A stretch of DNA of 5,063 bases from Prosthecobacter debontii (lineage in GTDB: Bacteria > Verrucomicrobiota > Verrucomicrobiia > Verrucomicrobiales > Akkermansiaceae). The notes below the pieces were generated by a model. It saw nothing but the letters and a program-made list of their open reading frames with translations. It was not told where the DNA came from and made no database searches. The stretch is from assembly GCA_945883455.1 (NCBI GenBank), contig CAMCXJ010000152.1:1-5063 (forward strand), in the 5' to 3' direction. Both the position numbers and the translations under genes were made by a program. Below, in pieces: positions 1-5,063 of the stretch (position 1 is the first letter of the stretch; each line of letters begins with the position of its first letter).

Positions 1-2352
1 GACGGTGTAACCATCATAGATCGTGAGTTGGGTGTTCACGCTGCGTTTGGAGAAGACTGGCATCTCGATACGGTTCTCGGTAATCACTGAGCTGATTGCG
101 TTTCCGAAGATATCTGTTCCGGGGGAAAGGATCGGGCTGCCGTAGTTAATGAAACCTTCAAACTCGACGATTTCCGGCAGGAAACGGAGGTCAATCACGA
201 AATCGTTCTCACCGATCGTCGGCTCAATCTCTAGCGTGACGCCGAGATTTTTTGTCTCGAATGCTGTGGGAGTAGCGGGAGTTGCGATCATTGCAGCGGC
301 ACCGCCACCGCCGCCAATACCATTGTTACCGTTGCCACCGTTGCCACCCTGAGGAAGTTCCGGGGGTTCGTATTCAGTTGGGTAGATAAATTCACGGATG
401 ACCTCAATGGTCGCCTTCTGCCCGGAGCGGGCGGTGATTGAAGGGGCGGTCATAAGGTCGGTACCTTTTTTCTGTGACAGTCCACGCATGATCACCTGCA
501 CCTGACCGTCGGAAAACAGTCCCGTAATACCCAGGATACCCGGTGCTACATTCGCGGCCTGAGCGGTTCGGGAAGGATTGTTGATGATTGAATCGATACT
601 ATTCCGATTTACCGCTTGGTCACCGCTGCGAAGGCCACCGGTAACGATGTTGCTGACTTCCGAGAGACCTGCCGGGATTCCGGGAATCGAGGTCCCATTC
701 ACTGGGCTAACGAAATCCGCGCCGGTTTTGCTGCCACCGTTGCCAATCGTACCGCCTGTGCCGAACACATTATTCGCAGACAGGCCAAAGGGGGTTACGA
801 TCCAGTCGAATCCGAGTTCATCGTTGTTCTCCTGACTGATTTCGACGAACTTGGTAGTGATCTTTACCTGTTTCGGAGCCGTGGAAATCGCTGCAATCAA
901 CTGCTCGATTTTGTCGAGTTCAGAAGGTGTGTTTGTGATCAGCAAGGAACCACCGGCACCAAGAGTGGCCGCACTACCCTCCTCGAAAACGATACCCGAT
1001 TGTTTGAGAAGCTCTAGGATGGACGGGCGCGGCTTCAGTAAGCCGCCGTCACCGCCGCTATCCGCCGCGAAAGGATCTGCGTCGCCCGCGGGTTCACCAC
1101 CATTGGCGTTGAGGTTGGCAGCGAAGTCGGGCGGCACGCGGAATGTGCGGGTGAAGTTTTCCTCTCCGGTGTCGGTCTGTGGCACGAGGGTCACCGCGAA
1201 GTCATCCACCTTGAAGCGGAGCTTGGGGTTGGTCATGTCACAGATGTATTCCAGCGCGGTAGCGAGCGGCACGTTGCGGAGACGAAGCGCGTTGTTGAGG
1301 GTAAGCGCGCCGAGATCACTTCCGCCCAGCAGAGCAGTATCTCCTGCGGCGACGTCAAGTTCACCGCCACCCACCGTATTGGAGCGGGGACTCTGGATCA
1401 CGATATTCACGCCCTTTTGTTCCGGATTGATTTCCAGAGTATCGAGTTCTCCAGCACGCAGACGGAGGAAGTCAACGGCCTCCTCAAGGGATATCCCTTC
1501 GTCGAAATTGATACTCGGAATGATGATCCTGCGGAGTTTTTCAGAAATGTAAGCGACACCGTTGGTAGGAGCATTGGAAGTATCGGTGCCCACTTCAATG
1601 TTAGGAAGATCGGCGGGCACCGATAGCGCCCATGCCTCGTCGATCTGCATCAGCAACTCGGACCGTGTATGGTCATAGGCGGCTCTGTAATAGTCGCTTT
1701 TCGTGGCTGCGATCTTCTCCATGCCACGGCGGGCGGCGGCGTTGTATGGATCAATGCGGAGAACGGATTCATAATTCGCCTTGGCGGCGTCAAATTTGCC
1801 GAGATCATAATTGCCTTGTGCCATGTAAAGTCCACGACGCACCTCGTCGATGTTTTTGGTATGCTCGTAGGTGAGGGCCGGATTGGTGCGGATCGGGTCT
1901 TCGAGATAACCTAGCTCCTTTTTCGCGGCCACGTTTTCTAAATCCACCTCGGGGGTTAGGACCCCATCGAGAAGGGCACGGGCTTCGTCGTATTTGCCCA
2001 CTTTGCGGAACTGCTGTGCGAGGGCAACACTGGAGTCCGCAAGATGCTCCGTGTAGCTGGCGCGGCGATCAGAGAGTGTGGGAGCTTCTGGCAGCATGCT
2101 GAGAGCGGAACGAAATTTGTCGACCGCCTTCTGGAAATCGGCCTTCGCATAGGCCTCGCGGCCATCGATGAACATGCGGTCGGCCTCGGCGACAGCCTCT
2201 TGACGGCGGATGATCTCACGCTGCGCGAGCCCGTTCATTCCGGAGTATCCCTCGCCAGCGTTTACCGAGGAGGTTGTGAAAGGTATGGAGCTAGCGAGAG
2301 CCATCAGCGTTGCAGCTGTGCGACTGGTGTGGTGGATAGGCGTTTTTTGCAT
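1..2352 (-). CDS. Amuc_1098-family type IV pilus-like outer-membrane secretin (PilQ-like), 3'-truncated by window edge
   Basis: The reading frame is open for 784 codons with no stop and runs off position 1, so the C-terminus is missing. The start at 2352 gives a basic n-region and hydrophobic core (about 12-26), with a likely signal-peptidase site after 'SVNA' (residue 32). Three TPR-like helical pairs follow (about 55-90, 106-136 and 171-213, e.g. 'KADFQKAVDKFRSAL', 'GKFDAAKANYESVLRIDP'). N0/STN-like segments come next (about 269-320 and 350-392, 'LRLRNVPLATALEYI'), then a KH-like secretin N domain (about 440-491, 'LLITNTPSELDKIEQLI'). The secretin core starts at about 494 ('QVKITTKFVEISQ..DELGFDW') and contains 'LSQKKGTDLMTAPSITARSGQ', a Gly/Asn-rich loop, 'KNLGVTLEIEPTI' and 'FSKRSVNTQLTIYDGYTV'. 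The final 'lGG' region and helix must lie outside. It would form the outer-membrane channel. N-terminal TPRs before secretin domains are typical of this family rather than of PilQ with AMIN domains. Confidence 0.94.
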   Translation of the reverse strand, partial: MQKTPIHHTSRTAATLMALASSIPFTTSSVNAGEGYSGMNGLAQREIIRRQEAVAEADRMFIDGREAYAKADFQKAVDKFRSALSMLPEAPTLSDRRASYTEHLADSSVALAQQFRKVGKYDEARALLDGVLTPEVDLENVAAKKELGYLEDPIRTNPALTYEHTKNIDEVRRGLYMAQGNYDLGKFDAAKANYESVLRIDPYNAAARRGMEKIAATKSDYYRAAYDHTRSELLMQIDEAWALSVPADLPNIEVGTDTSNAPTNGVAYISEKLRRIIIPSINFDEGISLEEAVDFLRLRAGELDTLEINPEQKGVNIVIQSPRSNTVGGGELDVAAGDTALLGGSDLGALTLNNALRLRNVPLATALEYICDMTNPKLRFKVDDFAVTLVPQTDTGEENFTRTFRVPPDFAANLNANGGEPAGDADPFAADSGGDGGLLKPRPSILELLKQSGIVFEEGSAATLGAGGSLLITNTPSELDKIEQLIAAISTAPKQVKITTKFVEISQENNDELGFDWIVTPFGLSANNVFGTGGTIGNGGSKTGADFVSPVNGTSIPGIPAGLSEVSNIVTGGLRSGDQAVNRNSIDSIINNPSRTAQAANVAPGILGITGLFSDGQVQVIMRGLSQKKGTDLMTAPSITARSGQKATIEVIREFIYPTEYEPPELPQGGNGGNGNNGIGGGGGAAAMIATPATPTAFETKNLGVTLEIEPTIGENDFVIDLRFLPEIVEFEGFINYGSPILSPGTDIFGNAISSVITENRIEMPVFSKRSVNTQLTIYDGYTV
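301..348 (-). repeat. Gly/Asn-rich coding repeat inside the secretin core
   Basis: Residues 669-684 of the secretin are almost only Gly and Asn (GGN GGN GNN G I, then five Gly). The DNA holds two perfect copies of the 9-base unit GGTGGCAAC followed by degenerate copies. The insert lies between 'FIYPTEYEPPELP' and 'FETKNLGVTL', a position that corresponds to the loop of the central gate in other secretins. It is likely a flexible loop, and its length may vary between strains. Confidence 0.75.
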
Positions 2353-2425
2353 AAAGTGCTAAGTGGTTTTGGCTTTGATTGTGGGCTTTGGAAAGAGCTT
2401 TTTGAGGAAACTTGATGATGCAGGA
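2353..2425 (-). other. Intergenic gap between the Amuc_1099-like and secretin genes
   Basis: This 73-base stretch is the longest non-coding piece in the window. On the coding strand it is rich in A and C, with no G-rich Shine-Dalgarno sequence before the secretin ATG (the preceding bases are TTAGCACTTT). It has two direct copies of CAAAGCC (2384-2390 and 2371-2377) with 13 bases between them. I see no hairpin followed by a T-run and no convincing -35/-10 pair. Read-through from upstream is the simplest view, but a regulatory site or internal promoter cannot be excluded. Confidence 0.35.
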
Positions 2426-3484
2426 TCAGGGGATAGTTGGACCTGTCCCGCCTTTCTTGATCTCGTGGGACAGGACTTTGCCGTCCTCGCCAGTGAACTC
2501 GATCACGATACGTTCCGCGCTCACTTCGGTAAGTCGATATGCTTTTTCCCCATCCCCTGGCGGCAAAGCGAAGGAGGTGTTCTCCTCGATCTTGAATTCC
2601 TGACCCGCTAGGCCGAGGGCTTCCAGAGAAAGGACGGCGGTGCAGTCGGAGCGGGTATACTTGCGCTGGTCAGCAGTGCGGAACGAGGCGGGGATCTCGT
2701 ATACGATTCCCTTTTTGTTAGGTTTCTGATCCTCGATGCGGACGAAGGTGATTTCTTCTTCGGCTTGGATTGCTTCGTTCATCACTTTGCGCTTTTCGGA
2801 GCCGAGCAGCTTGAACCTTCCCATTGCCGCTCCTTTTTCGAAGAAAATTCCGCCGGGTGGCACAGGGTTGGCAGCGCCGACCTTATTAACCGCCTTGCCG
2901 TCGCCGAAAGTGAAGGTGAAACTTCCGCCAGCCGACTCGAAGCCGGGGCGCAGAAGCCATTGCACCGACTCGTCACCGATGTAAGTCAGCTTCGTGATGA
3001 GAGCCGGAAAGTCTTTCCCGTTGCTAGGATCGGTTTTGGCGGTGTATTCATCCTTGTTGGAAAAACCATCTCCATCGGCATCGCGCAACGGAGAATCACC
3101 GAAGCCGGGGTCGATACGGTATCCAAGCCACCAACTGTTAGGAATCCCCTCATGCACAGGCGCGCCATCGATTAGATCTACGGGTTTTTCCTGATCGTTT
3201 TTGTTCACGAACAGCGCGACGCCGGTAAAAAGATCAACGGGACGCCCCTCGTCCTTGGCTTTTGTCCATTCCCTCTTGAGTTGAAAAGAAGATTTTGCTT
3301 TGGCAACCGAGCCCGCGCTTTTCACACCCGGATCGCTTTGTTCAGGTTTCGAGCCAACTGGTGTGCTGCCAAAATCCAACTCCACGGAACTGAGCTTGCT
3401 CCAACCTGCATAAGCTAGGCCAGCCGCTAGGAGGACGGCGGTTCCTACGGCCGCCTTTTCGTAATTTTTTGAGATCCAGGACAT
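2426..3484 (-). CDS. Amuc_1099-family pilus-like system protein (PilP position), with EF-hand-like calcium loop
   Basis: This is a complete protein of 352 residues, starting 'MSWISKNYEKAAVG' and ending in TGA. One membrane anchor spans about residues 10-28. The N-terminus resembles that of the Amuc_1099 family and also echoes the 'MNWI' start of the upstream neighbour. A Ser/Lys/Pro-rich stretch (about 38-66) links to a periplasmic part. There, 'WWLGYRIDPGFGDSP' runs into an EF-hand-like or thrombospondin-type-3-like loop (135-146, DxDxDG..N..E), then 'TDPSNGKDFP'. The rest is beta-rich. The last 60 residues ('EFKIEENTSFALPPG', 'AYRLTEVSAERIVIEF', 'LSHEIKKGG') look like a small beta-sandwich comparable to the PilP/GspC homology domain, which in classical systems binds the secretin. 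It starts 18 bases after the Amuc_1100-like gene and is followed by the secretin gene, so a linking role between inner membrane and secretin is inferred. It lacks the lipobox Cys of true PilP. Cys281 is its only cysteine. Confidence 0.85.
   Translation of the reverse strand: MSWISKNYEKAAVGTAVLLAAGLAYAGWSKLSSVELDFGSTPVGSKPEQSDPGVKSAGSVAKAKSSFQLKREWTKAKDEGRPVDLFTGVALFVNKNDQEKPVDLIDGAPVHEGIPNSWWLGYRIDPGFGDSPLRDADGDGFSNKDEYTAKTDPSNGKDFPALITKLTYIGDESVQWLLRPGFESAGGSFTFTFGDGKAVNKVGAANPVPPGGIFFEKGAAMGRFKLLGSEKRKVMNEAIQAEEEITFVRIEDQKPNKKGIVYEIPASFRTADQRKYTRSDCTAVLSLEALGLAGQEFKIEENTSFALPPGDGEKAYRLTEVSAERIVIEFTGEDGKVLSHEIKKGGTGPTIP
3047..3082 (-). other. EF-hand/TSP3-like calcium-binding loop in the Amuc_1099-family protein
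   Basis: Residues 135-146 read D-A-D-G-D-G-F-S-N-K-D-E. This places oxygen ligands at EF-loop positions 1, 3, 5, 9 and 12, with Gly at position 6. The following 'YTAKTDPSN' is the usual continuation of DPDGDG..N..EY..GTDP repeats found in many secreted proteins of the PVC group. Only one copy is present. Calcium binding is inferred from the motif. Confidence 0.8.
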
Positions 3485-3502
3485 GGTGGGAAATATGCTT
3501 TG

Positions 3503-4519
3503 TCAGGGTTTGGGTAGTTCCTTGGATGGAAGAAATATGGCGATGTCGAAGCGGACGAAAACGGTGAGTTCCTCGTTGCCTAGCACTTGCATAAGGATAC
3601 GGGCAGTATCCTGCGCGGCGGAGGGCGGCGCGGGTGTTTCGGGAGCGGCAGCTTCCGGAGCTGCGTCTCCGGCAGGTGCAACAGATTCTTCCGGGGTGGG
3701 TAGTGGCGCGGCATCAGGTTGTTCAAAAAATGCTTCACCGAAAGGATTGGCGGGCGCGACAGCCGCTTCCTCGGGCGCAATCGTCTCAAATTTCGCATCC
3801 GATACCTGAGGCGGCGTTTCGCGTTCATTCTTGATACTGAGGGTGCGGATAACGAAATAGTGCGAATCCGTTGCGCCGAGGGAGTTCAGGAAATCTTTCG
3901 CGGACTGCTCGGTTCCCTTGAAAGTGACCTCACAGGAAAAGAATCTCGCCATGTCATTCGGAGCCGGCTGGAAATTACCGCCCGTTTCCTCTGGCACGGC
4001 CACCCGCAAAATTTTGAGCAAGGCGCTGGGACGTGCCTCCGCCAAACCCATCAGCGCTGCCTTGATGCCATCCATCTGATGCAGGAGTGTTCCAGTCGCG
4101 TCGGGTTTGGCGAGCTGGTCGCGATACGATTCGAAACCGAGGAAAAAGTTTTCCGGTAGCGCGGTCTCGCCGAAGGCTTTGGTAACTTGTTCGTTTGCTG
4201 TCAGGAGGCGATCCGTGAAGGCTTGGGGGGTGATATTTTCCGTCTTTTCCGGACGATATTTTTCAAACAGCTTCGTCAGGTCGCCGAGCGCGTTGCGGTG
4301 TTCAGTCAGCGCCTTGATTTTGCCATCGCGCAAATCGGCCGTGGGATAGAGGGCGGTGCTTTCGGCGGTGGTGACACCCAGATAGGCGTCGTCGAAACCG
4401 GTCTTGGCCTCGCCGTATTGGGTTCCCCATTTTGACGCGAGAAAAAACAAAATACCACAGAGCAGGATGGTGATTCCTGCCAATCCGGAAACAAACGGGT
4501 TACTCTTGATCCAATTCAT
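3503..4519 (-). CDS. Amuc_1100-family pilus-like protein (PilO-position membrane-anchored protein)
   Basis: This is a complete protein of 338 residues ending in TGA. The start 'MNWIKSNPF' is chosen because it places a short polar N-terminus before one membrane segment (about residues 9-28, 'FVSGLAGITILLCGILFFLA'), as in Amuc_1100, and it avoids overlap with the upstream gene. A helical region follows (about 60-115), then a globular domain with 'FFLGFESY', 'LLHQMDGIKAAL', 'LLKILRVAVP' and 'CEVTFKGTEQSAKDFLNSL'. The block 'FVIRTLSIKNERETPP' matches the family's '..NSIRIRNERMMPP' segment. An Ala/Pro/Glu-rich linker (251-303) precedes the last strand, 'QVLGNEELTVFVRFDIAIF'. The fold expected from the family is PilO-like: coiled coil, then ferredoxin-like domain. 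It is likely anchored in the inner membrane and facing the periplasm, although Akkermansia Amuc_1100 has been recovered in outer-membrane fractions. It lies between the PilN-like and PilP-position genes. Role in pilus assembly is inferred from context. Confidence 0.92.
   Translation of the reverse strand: MNWIKSNPFVSGLAGITILLCGILFFLASKWGTQYGEAKTGFDDAYLGVTTAESTALYPTADLRDGKIKALTEHRNALGDLTKLFEKYRPEKTENITPQAFTDRLLTANEQVTKAFGETALPENFFLGFESYRDQLAKPDATGTLLHQMDGIKAALMGLAEARPSALLKILRVAVPEETGGNFQPAPNDMARFFSCEVTFKGTEQSAKDFLNSLGATDSHYFVIRTLSIKNERETPPQVSDAKFETIAPEEAAVAPANPFGEAFFEQPDAAPLPTPEESVAPAGDAAPEAAAPETPAPPSAAQDTARILMQVLGNEELTVFVRFDIAIFLPSKELPKP
3611..3769 (-). repeat. Ala/Pro/Glu-rich low-complexity linker in the Amuc_1100-family protein
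   Basis: About residues 251-303 consist mainly of Ala, Pro, Glu and Gly (e.g. 'APAGDAAPEAAAPETPAPPS'), with one short hydrophobic island, 'NPFGEAFF'. The stretch separates the 'IRTLSIKNERETPP' block from the last beta strand. As I recall it, Amuc_1100 of Akkermansia has an Ala/Pro-rich segment at the same place, so this looks like a family-wide disordered loop rather than a recent insertion. Confidence 0.8.
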
Positions 4520-4547
4520 AGAAGTCTTATTCGGAAAAGTGTTCCGC

Positions 4548-5063
4548 TTACCTGACCGCGACAGGGCGGGCGAGAGGCAGCGTGATTTCGAAGGGGAAAG
4601 CCAAATCACCCTTACTGTCAGCGCTGCTAGCCAGTTTGAGGATGATTTGTTCATCGCTCAGGGGTATTTCCCTGCCGTTTGCCTCTTTCGCACTAAATTG
4701 GAATGAGGAGGAATTCTCTCGGAGGCGTTTGAGTCGATCGGAAACGATATTCTGTGTTTGGGCATTTTCCCGCCAAAAGCCCTTGATCAGAATTGCGTTG
4801 GCTGCGGGGGCGGCTTGGGGTTGGTTCGCCCTGTTATTCGGCCTATTGTTGGGCCTATCGCCCGCCGCAGGCGGAGCCGGCTCTGAAACCGAGCTACCAC
4901 TACCTTGACCACCAGCAAAATCGGATTTCACAACCAGCCGCAAACTTGGTTTGGGAGAGCCGGTCGCCTGCTGGGTGAGAGGGTTGTAATCATACAACGG
5001 GCTCATTTCAGTGAGCCACAGTGAATCGCCAGCGAAAGCGCCGTTCAGTTCCTCGATGAGGTC
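4548..5063 (-). CDS. PilM/PilN-like pilus complex protein, C-terminal part (Amuc_1101 family), 5'-truncated by window edge
   Basis: The frame is open from the window edge and ends in TAA, giving the last 171 residues; the true start lies beyond position 5063. The visible part begins with 'LIEELNGAF' and 'DSLWLTEMSPL', a pattern typical of PilN/GspL-type periplasmic domains, where a helix leads into a strand that follows the 'lt.l' position. A strand (residues 40-48, 'SLRLVVKSD') is followed by a Gly/Ser/Pro/Asn-rich linker (about 49-89). Then comes 'LIKGFWREN', resembling the PilN 'l.G.a.s' strand, a helix 'IVSDRLKRLRENSSSF', and a final strand 'LAFPFEITLPL'. This is a ferredoxin-like PilN fold. 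Family knowledge suggests that an actin-like PilM domain precedes it in the Amuc_1101 family, but that part is not visible. It sits 28 bases upstream of the Amuc_1100-like gene, the place of pilM/pilN before pilO. An independent pilN gene or an Amuc_1102-type protein is the main alternative. Confidence 0.72.
   Translation of the reverse strand, partial: DLIEELNGAFAGDSLWLTEMSPLYDYNPLTQQATGSPKPSLRLVVKSDFAGGQGSGSSVSEPAPPAAGDRPNNRPNNRANQPQAAPAANAILIKGFWRENAQTQNIVSDRLKRLRENSSSFQFSAKEANGREIPLSDEQIILKLASSADSKGDLAFPFEITLPLARPVAVR
4821..4856 (-). repeat. Three imperfect 12-base tandem repeats coding R-P/A-N-N/Q in the PilN-like linker
   Basis: Read on the minus strand the units are AGGCCCAACAAT, AGGCCGAATAAC and AGGGCGAACCAA, giving RPNN-RPNN-RANQ. 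They lie inside the Gly/Ser/Pro/Asn-rich linker that interrupts the PilN-like domain (4797-4919). The unit is a multiple of three, so changes in copy number keep the frame. Confidence 0.7.

Noticed and set aside
616..1017. Plus-strand open frame of 133 codons
   Set aside because: Antisense to a well-supported secretin domain, without domain features or ribosome binding site.
851..1552. Plus-strand open frame of 233 codons
   Set aside because: It lies wholly antisense to the secretin core. Its Ser/Pro/Arg-rich composition is that of a codon-bias shadow and it resembles no known protein.
1..2352. Possible frameshift or broken gene, because no complete reading frame closes here
   Set aside because: Translation from 2352 is continuous for 784 codons to the window edge and keeps secretin motifs in order throughout; the gene is cut only by the window.
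2385..2412. Possible terminator around AAAGCTCTTT after the Amuc_1099-like gene
   Set aside because: The two arms are not true inverted repeats beyond AGCT, and no GC-rich stem or T-run follows on the coding strand.
3719..4159. Plus-strand open frame of 146 codons
   Set aside because: Antisense to the Amuc_1100-like gene; composition is Arg-rich and no fold or motif is recognisable.
3503..4654. Longer form of the Amuc_1100-like gene with 45 extra N-terminal residues
   Set aside because: It would overlap the upstream gene by 107 bases. The extra residues are the upstream gene read in another frame, and they would put the membrane anchor far from the N-terminus, unlike the family.
4582..4908. 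Plus-strand open frame of 108 codons with hydrophobic stretches
   Set aside because: It is antisense to the PilN-like domain; the hydrophobic run is the mirror of the Asn/Pro-rich repeat, not a supported membrane protein.

Overview
The window is one stretch of co-directional genes on the minus strand. It reads from position 5063 down to position 1 with almost no non-coding sequence. From the proteins I identify it as the verrucomicrobial pilus-like locus known from Akkermansia muciniphila as Amuc_1098 to Amuc_1102. The organism is most likely a member of Verrucomicrobiota (Verrucomicrobiales type), moderately GC-rich. The sequence differs clearly from the Akkermansia proteins as I remember them, so I would not call the genus. 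The assignment rests on recognisable family blocks and gene order, not on a database search.

Layout in transcription order: (1) 5063-4548, the C-terminal 171 residues of a PilM/PilN-like protein (Amuc_1101 position), with its 5' part outside the window. (2) 4519-3503, a complete Amuc_1100-family protein of 338 residues with a single membrane anchor, in the PilO position. (3) 3484-2426, a complete Amuc_1099-family protein of 352 residues with a membrane anchor and an EF-hand-like calcium-binding loop, in the PilP position. (4) 2352-1, the first 784 residues of an Amuc_1098-family outer-membrane secretin (PilQ-like), with a signal peptide, TPR repeats, N-domains and most of the secretin core; its 3' end is outside the window.

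The gaps between genes are 28, 18 and 73 bases, so a single operon is likely. The order matches pilM-pilN-pilO-pilP-pilQ of classical type IV pilus alignment complexes. The inferred machine is an envelope-spanning alignment complex: inner-membrane proteins (1101, 1100, 1099) reach through the periplasm to a secretin channel in the outer membrane. No motor ATPase, platform protein or pilin gene lies in the window. No RNA genes, mobile elements, CRISPR arrays or convincing terminators were seen. None of the three visible start codons has a good Shine-Dalgarno sequence. The system is not wholly unknown, since Amuc_1100 is well studied as an immunomodulatory Akkermansia protein. The roles of its 1099 and 1101 partners remain poorly described.
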